Shown: positions 10,582 through 21,114 of the stretch, piece after piece | How positions within the stretch are numbered: the first letter of the stretch is position 1 | Layout of the letters: every line of letters starts with the position of its first letter | Position numbers and translations under genes: made by a program | Notes under the pieces: model-generated | Database searches by the model: none | The model's input: the letters and a program-made list of their open reading frames with translations, nothing else | Told to the model about the DNA's origin: nothing | Source of the DNA: Musa acuminata AAA Group | Lineage: Eukaryota; Streptophyta; Magnoliopsida; Zingiberales; Musaceae | NCBI RefSeq assembly: GCF_036884655.1 | Contig: NC_088340.1 | Location: 24,232,501 to 24,296,500 of the forward strand | Length of the DNA: 64,000 bases | Direction: 5' to 3'

Positions 10582-11150
10582 CTTACTACTACATTTTTTC
10601 TATCCAAATCTCTATAAAATTTTTATGACATCTTTGACACTTCCTAACAGTAGATTTCCCTTTAGTTTTGTCAAAAAATTCTCAATATAAACTATTGATC
10701 TTTTATGTCTAATCTGCTATACTTGAAAATCTGCACTATAAAATTTCAGCCGCAAAGAACTGACTTGTTTGATCTTGCTACTACGTTTTTTCTATCCAAA
10801 TCTCTACAAAATTTTTATGACAGCTTTGACACTTCCTAACAGCAGATTTCCCTTTAGTTTTGTCAAAAAATTCTCAATATAAACTATTGATCTTTTACGT
10901 CTAATCTGCTATACTTGAAAATATGCACTGTAAAATTTCAGCCGCATAGCACTGTTTGTTTGATCTTGATATTACATTTTTTCTGTCCAAATCTCTACGA
11001 ATTTTTATGATAGCTTTAACACTTCATAACAGTAGATTTTCCTTTGGTTTCATCGAAAAATTCTCAATATAAACCACTGATCTTTTACGTCCAATCTGCT
11101 ACACTTGAAAATCTGTTCTGCTGAAAATTTCAGCCTCATATTGTTGCCTT
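10582..11150 (+). repeat. 191-bp leader repeats of R2 (rest of copy 1, copies 2 and 3)
   Basis: Units start at 10765 and 10956 (TTGTTTGATCTTG); the first began near 9079 and was cut by D. The remaining leader 11151-11767 has no gene. Confidence 0.9.
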
Positions 11151-11767
11151 AACACATCTATTTATAATTTTTTTTGAATGAAATTTCTTATACACTTTAT
11201 AGATCATCTTGGCTTCCATCTAAGATTAATCTATTAAGGAATTCATCTCTATAAATGATTTTGTGTTGCTGCAAATTTTCGTCATAAACTACTGAAATTT
11301 TTCGATGAGAATTCTACTATTACAACTTGCACCAATTTTCTTGCTGTTACTACCAAAATTTTATTGATTAAATTGGGCATCCTTGCTATCATATAAACTG
11401 AAATATTGCTGTTAATTCTCTCCTCAAATCTTTTGAGTTTTTGGTAGAAATTTCGTCGAGAAACTACTGTTTCTTCGACTATAATTCTGCTCTTACAAGA
11501 CAGCATATATTTGCAGCAACTTCCATTGATTTCTATCAAACCTTTGCTGCCATCTACTATAGATTTAAAACTTTTATCTATAGCCCTAAAACTTCACCAA
11601 ACCACACCCTCAAACTGCACCCAAAATAGCCACAAAACAAGCCTAAATCGCAGCCTATATCCACCAATCCACCAACCCTTTCGACCATCACTTCTCTTAA
11701 CCTATACATGCCTTTAACCCGATAACAAAAGAGAGATTTTAGCATCACAGATTTGAAGGCATATACT

Positions 11768-11893
11768 ATGGCATTTGAGGAGGTAATCAAAGCTAAATTC
11801 GAAGCCTTCGAGGCCCGAATGAAGGATAAGATTCGGACTCTCTTTACCGAACTCAGTTTAGGCCGACCACCAAGCCCGAAGAAATCACACCAA
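11768..11893 (+). pseudogene. gag: R2 gag N-terminus
   Basis: ATG at 11768 starts MAFEEVIKAKFEAFEARMKD and runs to SPKKSHQ, in frame with the R1 and R3 gag start. It then runs into an inverted RNase H fragment (11894), so the remaining frame to 12013 is not gag. Confidence 0.85.
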
Positions 11894-12073
11894 ACTCTTT
11901 CCCCCTTTTGTAAGTTATTTCATAATCAAATCCAAGAAGTTTTGTTACCCATATTTGCTGCTCAGGGAATGATATCTTTCGCTCCAAAAAGTACTAGAAG
12001 CTTTTATGGTTAGTTTTAATTTGAAATTATCGACCGATCAAATAGGGTCTCCACCTCATTGCTGCGTGCACAA
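11894..12073 (-). pseudogene. Inverted RNase H fragment inserted in R2 gag
   Basis: About 180 bp matches, in the same plus-strand reading, the minus-strand element R3 at 18601-18772. The complement encodes an RNase H piece (YLIG, DHKSLKYFLE, QQKWVTKLLG type blocks). On each side lies a copy of the gag segment around GGCCGACCACCAAGCC (11861-11893 and 12073-12116), as expected from template switching or repair synthesis. Confidence 0.85.
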
Positions 12074-12184
12074 AATTGGGCCGACCACCAAGCCTAAAGA
12101 AATCACATCAAGGAGATATTTTGTTATTGAAGATATTTTGTTGAAAAATCACATCAATGCGCACTAAAACTTCTTTATTGAAGA
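12073..12184 (+). other. Patchwork junction between R2 and S1 pol
   Basis: After the second gag copy, short pieces of both sides alternate: attgaagatattttgt occurs at about 12126 and again about 12172, and aaatcacatca of gag recurs between them. Such filler is typical of break repair by end joining with copied patches. It marks the deletion that removed the rest of R2 and the S1 gag and protease. Confidence 0.7.
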
Positions 12185-13583
12185 TATTTTGTCAGTAGAT
12201 GGTTTAAAACATAACCTCTTGAGCATTAGTCAATTATGTGATAAAGGATATATTGTTAAATTTGAATCTAATGCTTACATTATTGAAAAACCACACAAAA
12301 ACATATCTATAATTGCATTAAAATAAAATAATATATACACCATTGACATTAATGATCTTTGCAATGAAATGTATTTTTCGGTTTTGAATGATGATGCTTG
12401 GCTTTGGCATAGGAGGTTAGGTCAAGCTAGCATGAAACTAATTACCCAAATTTCATCTAAAGAACTTGTAAGAGGAATTCCTCATATCAAGTTTGTCAAA
12501 GATAATGTATGTGATGCTTGTCAATTAGGAAAACAAATAAAAAGTAGCTTCAAACCTAAGAATCAATTAAGCACCTCTAGACCTTTGCAATTGATCCATA
12601 TGGACTTGTTCGGACCAATTTCTACATTAAATCTAGGAGATAGCAAATATGCTTTTGTCATTGTAGATAATTATAGTAGATACACATGGACTTATTTTTT
12701 GGCACACAAAAGTGAATGCTTTAGGTATTTCTCTAAGTTTTGCAAATGTGTTCAAAATGAAAAGGGTTTTATGATTTCGTCAATTTGAAGTGATCATGGT
12801 GGTGAATTTCAAAACCGTGATTTTCAAGAATTTTGTGAATCTAATGGATACAACCATAACTTCTCTACTATAAGAAATCTTTAACAAAATGGAGTAGTAG
12901 AAAGAAAGAATAGAAATTTATAAGAAATGGCTAGAACCATGTTGAATGAACATAGCCTACCAACATATTTTTGGGCCGAAGCCGTAAACACGGCATGCTA
13001 TGTCATAAATAGAGTTCTAGTAAGACCCTTACTTGCTAAACCTCCTTATGAGTTGTGGAACAACAAAAAACCTAATGTTTCATTTTTTAAAGTTTTTGGG
13101 TGTAAGTGTTTTATCTTGAATGAAAAAGATACCTTAGAAAAATTTGATGCTAAGTCCGATGAAGGAATTTTTCTTGACTATTCTTTGATTTCTAAAGCAT
13201 TTCATATCCTTAATAAAAGAAACTTGATTATAGAAGAATCCATTCATATTGTTTTTAATGAGATTTCCGAAATTAAGAAAAATAATTTTGATGATGATGT
13301 TAACTTTGATACTTTGAATTTAAATGAAACCCCTTCTCCAACTAGCAACTTGGATGCATCCACTTCCGAAACATCCTTACCCAAGGATTGGAAGTATGTA
13401 GATGCTCAAACTAAGGAGCTAATCATAGGAGACACATCTAAAGGGGTTCAAACATATTCATCTCTTAAAAATTTTTATGCCAATGCCGCATTTCTCTCCC
13501 AAATTGAACATAAATGTATTGACGAAGCCATGAAAGATGATTCATGGATTATCGCAATGCAAGATGAGTTAAATCAATTTTAG
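12172..13583 (+). pseudogene. pol: S1 integrase remnant
   Basis: Starts with VDGLKHNLLSISQLCDKG, the end of the protease region, then the GAG pre-integrase zinc segment (WHRRLGQAS and CDACQLGKQ). The core has MDLFGP (first D), SDHGGEF at 12789-12809 (second D) and VVERK (E), followed by the copia C-terminal block with YFWAEAVNTACYVINR and FGCKCF. Stops interrupt it before 12369, just before SDHGGEF (tga 12786-12788) and in the segment 12810-12926. The last part to 13583 is the integrase-RT linker. It would insert element cDNA into chromosomes; this copy is dead. Confidence 0.9.
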
Positions 13584-14570
13584 AGAAATGAGGTGTGGAA
13601 GCTTGTTTCTAGGCCAAATGATCATTTTGTTATTAGTACTAAATGAGTTTTTAGAAACAAGTAAGATGAATCTAGTATCGTAGTTAGAAACAAGGCTAGA
13701 TTAGTGACCAAAGATTTCAATCAAGAAGAAGGTATCGATTACGAAGAAACTATCGCTCCTGTGGCTCGATTAGAAGCCATAAGGATGCTCCTTGCCTATG
13801 CTAGTAGTAATAATTTTAAGTTGTTTCAAATGGATGTTAAAAGTGCTTTTCTTAATAGCTTTATTTTCGAAGAAGTTTATGTTGAACAACCTCCCGGATT
13901 TGAGAATGATAGTTTCCCTAATCATGTGTTTAAACTAACTAAAGCTCTCTATGGTTTAAAACAAGCCCTAAGGACTTGGTATGAGAGACTTAGTTTATCT
14001 TATTAAAAATAATTTCTCTAAAGGCAAGGTCGATACTACATTGTTTATCAAAAATTTTGAAAATAATTTTCTTATTGTTCAAATTTATGTTGATGATATT
14101 ATTTTTGGTTCAACGAATGAATCTCTTTATGAATCATTTGCTAAAAGTATGAGTCTTGAATTTGAAATGAGTTTGATGGGGGAATTAACTTTCTTTTTGG
14201 GCTTACTAATCAAACAACCAAGTAATGATATATTTCTTAGTCAAACAAAATACACTTTAGATTTGCTAATAAGGTTCAATATGGATAGCTTAAAAGCTAT
14301 CAACACACCTATGAGCACCTTTACTAAGTTAGAAATTGATGAAAGTGGAGAAAGCTTTTATCAAAAAACTTATAGGGGTATGATAGGAAGTCTACTATAC
14401 CTCACCGCAACAAAACCAGATATCATGTTTAGTGTATGTCTTTGTGCTTGGTTTCAATCTAATCCTAAGATATCTCATCTCAAAGCAATTAAAAGAATAC
14501 TTAGATATCTTAAATGTACCACTAATATAGGATTATGGTATCTAAAATTTGAGAACTTTGAACTAATTGT
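13584..14570 (+). pseudogene. pol: S1 reverse transcriptase remnant
   Basis: Copia-type RT blocks occur in order: NEVWKLV, EGIDYEETIAPVARLEAIR, QMDVKSAFLN, VYVEQPPGFE, KALYGLKQA, and the catalytic YVDD at 14086-14097 in IYVDDIIFG. The first 120 bp has stops that replace conserved Trp and Gln codons (FRNK region near 13645-13665). A frameshift near 14000 separates two long open parts. Unlike R1 and R3, the catalytic core is present. Confidence 0.92.
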
Positions 14571-15043
14571 ATATGCTGATGCGGATTTTGCTAGATGTAG
14601 ATTAGATAGAAAAAGCACATCCGGAACATATCAGTTTTTAGGACACACTTGTTTCTTGGTTATCTAAGAAACAAAGCTTGGTTGCACTATCTACAGTCGA
14701 AGTTGAGTACATTGCAGCTAGTGCATGCTGTGCACAAGTTGTGTGGATGAAAAACACTTTAGAGGATTATAAGATTCATCTTAATAATATCTCCATTAAA
14801 TGTGATAACGCAAGTGTAATATGTTTAACAAAGAATCCCATTCAACACTCTAGAACAAAACATATTGACATTAGACATTACTTTATATGAGATTATATCA
14901 CTAATCATGATGTAATCCTAGAGTTTATTGATACAAAACGTCAATTGGTCGATATTCTTACAAAACCTTTAAGTGAAGAACAATATGATTTTATTAGAAG
15001 AGAATTAGGAATGTTGACTTGTCCGAATGAATGGATTTGTTAA
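14571..15043 (+). pseudogene. pol: S1 RNase H remnant and pol end
   Basis: YADADFA starts copia RNase H, followed by RKSTSGTYQFLG, then after a frameshift near 14665 VALSTVEVEYIAAS, KCDNASVICLTKNP and HSRTKHIDIRHYFI. A stop at 14888-14890 precedes the last segment, which includes LSEEQYDFIRRELGM and ends with taa at 15041-15043. Confidence 0.9.
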
Positions 15044-16313
15044 ATTTCATTTTCAAACTTTCTTGATTCTTTGATCACTCATTCAAATTCGGTGTTGAAA
15101 ATTTTATGATACGAATTTTACATGATGATAAGATTGTGTGCCTCAATAACATGTTTACTTTGATGTTGGAAATTTTGTGCCTTATGCTAAAAGTTTCCAT
15201 AATGATGAGTATGTTATACTTTCATGATTGTGATTTGAGAAGTTTTAATCATATATCATATTATTAATCTTTGAGCACTACAAAGCACTAATGATTTTGC
15301 CTCATGCAAGTAGTGATGAAAAGCTATGACAAAACACTTTATAAAAGCATTAATTGAATGTATATCTTTTCCGGATTATCTTTTACTTAATGTATTTTTT
15401 GAATGGAGCTTTTATGAGCCTATGCCATATCAAATTTATTTCATATCCATGCTCCATCACTTAAAGATTTTTGATACATGAAATTCATCGACAAATGAAG
15501 CTCTCATGGACTTATCTTTTGTGAATTTTTATTGAGAAATGGATTTGATATAATGATTCTCTCACATGAATTCCTTCTTGATGAAGGAAGAATTCTTTTT
15601 AGATGAACACTTGCAAGGATTTAATTTCACATGTATATCTTGATCCTTGAGAAAAATGAAACATGATTTAATGAAACTCTCTTATCATTTTTAACTTTAT
15701 TTAAAGTTGGTTCTCAATGGTTTTTACCTTTCTTCTTTTCTTCTTCATGCAAAGTTTTGATGATAAGTAAAAGGAAAAAGTTAATGAATGATATCATGTC
15801 ATGAATGCTTGAAAAATAATTAGTATGAATTTCTTTACAAGTTAAAAAATGACATGAATTTTTACCACACTTGCATTTATTGTTGAATCGCTCTCCTTTT
15901 TGTTGATGACAAAGAGAGAGAAATATGTGGTAAATTGATGATAAATTGATGTATGCAATTTTAAATTGATATATGTAATTTTACACTTGAAATGTTTGCA
16001 TTATGATAAGATATCTAGAGCTTAATTTGAAATATTATAAATTGATATCTTGTCATAGAATGAATTGCTATGATTGTTATCCCTCATATTTGAAATATAA
16101 GACTTGAAAACGGATGTCATGTCTTGGCATCATTTTCAGAAAGTTACATCATGATAGGAATCATGATGGGTGTATTGATAAGTTTAAATGAACTTAACTT
16201 ATCAATATGTCTCTTGAATTCAAAGGCTTTGAATTCAAGAATGACTTTTCTCAAGTATGACATATAGATAGGGGGAGTTAAGGTTAACTCCGTCATCAAT
16301 TGATTGTCATCAT
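15044..16313 (+). other. S1 3' non-coding region
   Basis: AT-rich and without a coding frame. It contains a conserved hairpin (15891-15920) and a short hairpin at 16274-16291 before the PPT. Its middle (about 15415-15720) is similar to S4 at 60470-60730 and to S3 near 46950-47110, which links the pol-less elements to the S1 family. Confidence 0.8.
15891..15920 (+). repeat. Conserved hairpin in S1 3' region
   Basis: CTCTCC, a T-run, GTTGATGAC, then AAAGAGAGAG: arms pair around TGATG. This is the S1 version of a hairpin found repeatedly in S2-S4. Confidence 0.75.
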
Positions 16314-16328
16314 AAAAAAGGGGGAGAT
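16314..16328 (+). promoter_or_regulatory. S1 polypurine tract
   Basis: AAAAAAGGGGGAGAT directly before the 3' LTR; it would prime plus-strand DNA synthesis. Confidence 0.88.
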
Positions 16329-16889
16329 TGTTGAATCTCGAATTTTGATGATGAAGTCAATTGTCATTTGTTTATCTAATATATATATTAAGAAAATTGT
16401 GTAGGATTAACTATGATGACATAAGACATGCAGCAGGTGTTTTGCCAAAGTCAAGATCAAGAGTTCGTCGGAAGTCCAAACGTTCGTCGGAATTTCTGCG
16501 GGAACCAGCCGAGAAGTCCAGGAGCTTACCATAGAAGCTCATCAGAACATGCCAAGAAAATCATCGCGAAGTCCAGGAGCTTGCCGGGAGTCCGCCGGAG
16601 CATCGCCGAGGGTTCGTCGGATGTTCGCCGGAAGTTCGCTGGAAGCTCGCCGGAAGAGCGATTGACGCACCGGAACATGAATTGTAGTAATGATGTCTTA
16701 ATTGTCATAGTTAGAGTGTAGATTAAGTTAAGATTGAGAGGTGATCATACTAACTTAATCAGGGGCCAACTGGGCCCTTAACAAACCCAAATTGGGATGA
16801 ATGGAATAACCCATTCGGCCCCTGAAATCCTAGCCGGTGGTGGCACCGCTTGGGAGACTCAGTCTCCCAGGATTTTTAGGCGGCGGTAC
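16329..16889 (+). repeat. S1 3' LTR, first part
   Basis: Begins TGTTGAATCTCGAATT and matches the 5' LTR from 6759 with base changes, through the CpG-rich 11-bp repeats (16610-16655). It is interrupted by solo LTR T2 at 16890 in the palindrome array. Confidence 0.9.
16885..16889. repeat. Target-site duplication of T2 (left copy)
   Basis: ggtac at 16885-16889 and 24848-24852. The target is one of the GGTACC boxes of the S1 LTR. Confidence 0.95.
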
Positions 16890-17253
16890 TGTAACATCCC
16901 CCATTTTTTAAAAATTTAGAAAAAGGTTTGTTTGTAAAAACAAAGATTATTTAATAATTATTTTATATTAAATAATATTATATTAAAAGTTTATGGCTAG
17001 GGACCTAAGAGTAAATATTAGAAGTTTGATATAATTTATGAAAGATTCAGATTTAAGTTAAAAAAAAAATAGTGGACATGTGTCACTAGCTAACCTAATG
17101 GTGCCACTTACGTTTACTCTAAAGATGACACCTAGCCCCTTTCATGCATGCATGACACATTGCAACTTTTGCATTAGCCAAAACCAAAAAAAAAAAAAAA
17201 AGGCAAGTGTTCTAATTTTCAGTAATCTGAAGAGTTGCAGCCAACGTGAGTTT

Positions 17254-17287
17254 GAGAAGAAGAAGAAGAAGAAGAAGAAGAAGAAGA
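17254..17287 (+). repeat. (GAA)n microsatellite in T2
   Basis: About 11 AAG/GAA triplets; a run of 17 A lies at about 17184-17200. A lysine-rich frame over it (17080-17352) is an artefact. Confidence 0.95.
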
Positions 17288-17564
17288 GCTTGAGGTTTTT
17301 CATCAATTTTCCCACATTTGGGATTCAAATAATTTTAAGGCAAGTGTTCTAATTTTCAGTAATCTGACCTCTATACAATTTTTCGGTCATAACATTTTGT
17401 AATAAACTCTGATTTAGACAAAACCTATTCCATTTGAATGTAGACAAAAAAATCTTTATTTTCATACTAAGATCGAATGATTTGGAGTTTAAATACCTAC
17501 TAAGACTTCTGTTTAAATTAACCCTACAGATTCTGTAAAATAGGGATTGAAATTTCTGACCTCT

Positions 17565-17569
17565 TGTTG
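17565..17569. repeat. Target-site duplication of R3 (left copy)
   Basis: tgttg at 17565-17569 and 22889-22893 exactly flank R3. Confidence 0.95.
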
Positions 17570-18005
17570 TGTTAGAACTCTTGCAGATTCTAAACTTGGG
17601 GTTGATCTCTTTAGGGGATCGGCCTTATTGGAACTCTATAGGGGTTCCTCCCTCCAAGTTGCTGCTCAAAGGCTGTAGAAAAGATTTATCTATTGCTTAT
17701 GAAAAGAGGTGGAATACATGACTATTTATAGGGCTTCTAAACCCTAACTCCTAATAGGACTCTTACTTAAGACTCCTACTTCTAACCAACTCCTAATAGA
17801 ACTCCTACTCAAGACTCCTACTTCTAACCAACTCCTAATAGAGCTCCTACTCAAGACTCCTATTCCTTTACAACTCCTTATTCTTCTCTAAGAAATAACC
17901 TCCTAACCCTAGCCAGCCACTTCACCTCTTTAATAGGGGTCGGCTTAGGTAGGTTTTACATGAATGTCCCTCTCAATTAGGACTCTCTTAGTTAGAGTCC
18001 TAACA
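17570..18005 (-). repeat. R3 3' LTR (436 bp)
   Basis: Minus-strand LTR. It is 42 bp longer than the R1 and R2 LTRs because it has three copies of the 42-bp unit (17751-17860). TATA box complement at 17722-17730. Confidence 0.95.
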
Positions 18006-18019
18006 AACCCGCCCTCTTC
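18006..18019 (-). promoter_or_regulatory. R3 polypurine tract
   Basis: Reads GAAGAGGGCGGGTT on the minus strand, directly before the 3' LTR. Confidence 0.8.
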
Positions 18020-18022
18020 AAA

Positions 18023-18573
18023 TCAGCCTTGTCCTCGAGGCTGACGATTCATGAATTTTGAGAATTTGATCTTCAAGTCATCATAGTTCTCCCAAGTAGC
18101 ATCTTTTGTTAGTAGGTTTGCCTACTGTATTAGCAATTCAGTAGTGGATCGTCGTCGTCGAGTCACGATCCGTTGATCAATAATGGCACTTGGCTGAGTC
18201 TGAAGTTCTCCTTGGATAGTCATATTTGGTGGGTGGCTTTGGGCTGTCTCCAAGCACCTATTTACAACTTCCGTCTGACCGTCGGTTTATGGGTGATATG
18301 CCATACTCCGTTTCAATTTAGTACCCTGCATATGGAATAACTTTGTCCAAAATCTGCTCGTGAAGATTAAGTAGAATTTATAATAAGCACAATGCGTCCC
18401 TTATGATGTAATTCTTTTAAGTCCCAATTGTAATGAGCCATGGGGCTTGGTGCTTCCTCCAATTTTTTTATAATCTTACTAGTCTCTAAATCTTCCTGCC
18501 ATTTCATCTTAATATCCTTAAGAAAGTCGTTGGTCGAAAGTGAAACGGCCGAAACTTCAACTTGCTCGGGTAG
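18023..18573 (-). pseudogene. pol: R3 integrase tail and chromodomain remnant
   Basis: After RNase H the frame jumps to FWTKLF and TDGQTEVVNRCLE, the late integrase core, then directly to a segment ending in a chromodomain (DATWENYDDLKIKF). The HHCC zinc domain, the first two catalytic Asp residues and the integrase C-terminal domain are missing. R1 has the same two junctions (25905-26120). The end stop lies at 18023-18025. Chromodomains of chromoviruses direct insertion to heterochromatin (known of the family). Confidence 0.82.
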
Positions 18574-19029
18574 CTACGAAAGCGCATATGCAAGAACATT
18601 CTCTTTTCCCTTTTTGTAAGTTATTTCATAATCAAATCCAAGAAGTTTTGTTACCCATTTTTGCTGCTCAGGGGATGATATCTTTCGCTCCAAAAAGTAC
18701 TTGAGGCTTTTATGGTCGGTTTTAATTTGAAATCGTCGGCCAATCAAGTAGGGTCTCCACCTCGTTGTTACGCGCATAATGGCGAGCATCTCCTTATCAT
18801 ATGTTAACATATTTTGATCGGGGGGAGATAATGTCTTGCTAATGTATGTGAGTGGTCGACCATCTTGCATGAGAACGTCTCCCATTCTGTCTCCAGATGC
18901 ATCGGCCTTAATGATGAAGGGTCGGTTGAAATCTGGTAGCGCTAGCACTGGCGTCGTCGTTATGGCTGCCGGTTCGACCATTGGGAGACATCTTTTTTCA
19001 GTAAGGAAGTGGTGCATTGATCTCTCCAT
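18574..19029 (-). pseudogene. pol: R3 RNase H
   Basis: Open for 151 codons. Blocks: RPFIIKADASGDRMGDVLMQ (first catalytic Asp), PLTYISKTLSP, YDKEMLAI, DHKSLKYFLE and a final YKKGKENVLAYALS, where the family has ADALS. It overlaps the end of the RT frame by 32 bp in another frame, so a frameshift separates them. Confidence 0.9.
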
Positions 19030-19756
19030 AGTTTTTCACGAACTTGCGGTAGTAGCCTGTTAAACCGAAAAAGCCATGTAGCAATTTTATATTCATTGGG
19101 GTCAGCCAGTTTTGCATTGCTCCAATTTTGAAGGGGTCTATTGCCACACCTTCCTCTGATATGATATGCCTAAGATATTCCACCTTCTTTTGAAGAAAGC
19201 AAAAATTCATAGTGGTTGTTGTGTGTTCAAAAGGTGGTTTTCGACATGTCTTCTTCGCATACTCGTATTTGATGATACCCGGATCGAAGGTCCAGCTTTG
19301 TGAAGATTTGTGCTCCCTTTCATCTAGCAATTCTTCTACTATTGGAATAGGGTATTTATCCTTGATGGTTATGCCATTGAGAGCTCGGTAATCAACACAA
19401 AATTGCCTTGTTCCGTCCTTCTTGCGTACAAGTAGCATCGGTGAAAAGTAGAGATTGCAACTTGGCCGAATAACTCCTGTTTCGAGCATCTCTTTTACAA
19501 TCCTTTCTATTTCATCCTTCTGGAGATGTGGATACTGATATGGCTGAGCATTTGCTGAAGATTTGCCTGGAAGGATCGTTATACAATGATCATGCCGACG
19601 GGTAAGAGGTAGGTTGCGCGGTTCGTCAAATATATTTGAAAATTCAGCAAGCAAAGGAAGTAGATTTGGATCTTCAAATTCTGTTGGCTCTCCCTTAGTT
19701 TGCTGCTCAAGTTGTACCAAAAAGCTGCTGTATGCTTTATGCAAAACCTTCTCCAT
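18998..19756 (-). pseudogene. pol: R3 reverse transcriptase lacking its catalytic core
   Basis: A single open frame of 252 codons. It starts in the pre-RT segment (LLPLLAEFSNIFDEP), continues through RPSCNLYFSPMLLVRKKDGT, VDYRALNGITIKDKYPIP and ELLDE, then is frameshifted for about 45 residues by a 4-bp deletion also present in R1. At NFCFLQKKVEYLRHII it jumps over the palm domain: the roughly 208 bp with the FDD motif, present in R4 at 40088-40295, is gone. The ending GYYRKFVKNYGEINAPL is normal. The protein cannot polymerise. Confidence 0.9.
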
Positions 19757-19954
19757 TTATTGTGTGCAAATCGTTGTTATGTCGCCCCCACGTTTCCCGT
19801 GCAATGTCACCTGTTTCTCCTTACTGTAAAATTTCATAATTAGTTTCATAAAATTCCAGGAAATATCACCTAATGTTGTCAACCATTTAATTCTGAGCAT
19901 GGCCTCATGATTTTTAAGAGGGAGAAGGAAGAAATCTGTAATTATCTCTTGGTC

Positions 19955-20302
19955 CTACAGCAATAGTTTCTCTTGCGGGCGCCTACGATCATAATTCAAA
20001 ATCCGTCCGTCGGTGACCTTAACATCAAACCTGCAGCAATTCTCGATAAGTAATGCTATCCGAACAGTAAGCTTACTATTTAGGAAGTTAGTAGTACTGC
20101 TCGTGTCGATGAGAATAGTGATCGGTTGTTGTTTGAGAAGGCCTCCAACTTTCATCGTTTGTGGGTTTGAGTAGCCGGCTAGTGCGTGTACTGTAACATC
20201 AGTCGGTTGTGGCTCTTCTTTCACATCTTCTTTATGTTCAAGGTTCTCTTCTGAATGTTCAATGACCTCTTCTTCTATTGGTTCAATAGAAGAAGAGGTC
20301 AT
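19955..20302 (-). pseudogene. R3 retropepsin remnant
   Basis: Acidic linker, then SNPQTMKVGGLLKQQPITIL and IDTSSTTNFLNSKLTVRIAL: an aspartic-protease active site in which DTGS reads DTSS. The CCHC knuckle region upstream is partly deleted or duplicated (a short repeat around 20265-20300). Segment 19757-19954 carries the later protease part out of frame. Confidence 0.8.
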
Positions 20303-20403
20303 TGAACTATAACGTCGGTCGGTTGTGGCTCTTCTCTTGTTAACCTCTTTGGTGTAGGGACTTGGTCAATAGTAGGGGGGGCTGAGGGCTTTAATATTAC
20401 TAG

Positions 20404-21114
20404 TTAAGGAGTGACCCTAGTCCTCCGAGCTTCATGGTTCAATTGCTCCTCTTGATATCGTGCGAAAGAGATGGTTGCCATAAGCGTATACGGTTGTCGC
20501 ACTTTAACTTCTCCTCGGATCTCCGGCTTCAAGCTCTCAATGAAGGTCCTCAATAGCTGTTTTTGAGACCAATCATGAGTTTGATTAGATAACCTTTCAA
20601 ACCTGGTTTGGTACTCCTGAATGGTGGAGGTTTGTCGGATCTTTGCTAGTTGTCCGTCAATATTCTCATAATCGATTGGTTTGAAGCGGATCAGCAATCC
20701 TTCTTTGAATTATTGCCATGAAAGGACTCCATAAGTATGTTCAAACTTGTCAAACCACTGTATAGCATCCCCTTCAAGATGTATAGCTGCAATTTTCACC
20801 ATAGATGCATCCGCGGTTTTATAGTGCCAAAAATATCGCTCCGCGCGCGAGATCCAACCAATCGGGTCTCCTTCTTCCCATCTAGGGAAATCCACTCTCA
20901 TGCATGGATAGTTGGGGTTGGTCATAGAGCTTCCCCTCTCTTAGAAGTCATATTTTTGGGCTTGGTGTGATTGGGCAAAGCTCTCTCCTTGATGTGATTT
21001 CTTCGGGCTTAGTGGTCGGCCCAATCTGAGTTCGGTAAAGAGCGTCCGAATCTTATCCTCCATTCGCACCTCCAAAGCTTCGAATTTAGCATTGATTGTC
21101 TCCTTAGATGCCAT
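20404..21114 (-). pseudogene. gag: R3 gag remnant
   Basis: ATG at 21112-21114, start MASKETINAKFEALEVRMED. Then NPNYPCMRVDFPRWEEGDPI, GWISRAERYFWHYKTADASM and HLEGDAIQWFDKFE, and in the next open part YENIDGQLAKI, EYQTRFERLSNQT and LKPEIRGEV: a retrotransposon capsid. Breaks lie near 20940 and between 20697 and 20710. Confidence 0.88.

Larger units (their letters stand above)
8353..12116 (+). mobile_element. R2: Reina-like element, 5' part only
   Basis: 5' LTR 8353-8746, a good PBS, leader with three 191-bp repeats, and the first about 42 codons of gag. Solo LTR D (9090-10581) lies in its first leader repeat. The right end is rearranged: a piece of inverted RNase H sequence and a second copy of gag sequence precede an abrupt switch to S1 pol near 12117. 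There is no 3' LTR, so no right target copy; ttaca (8348-8352) is the left flank. Confidence 0.85.

Noticed and set aside
17080..17352. Lysine-rich 90-codon frame
   Set aside because: It runs through a poly-A and a GAA microsatellite in solo LTR T2.
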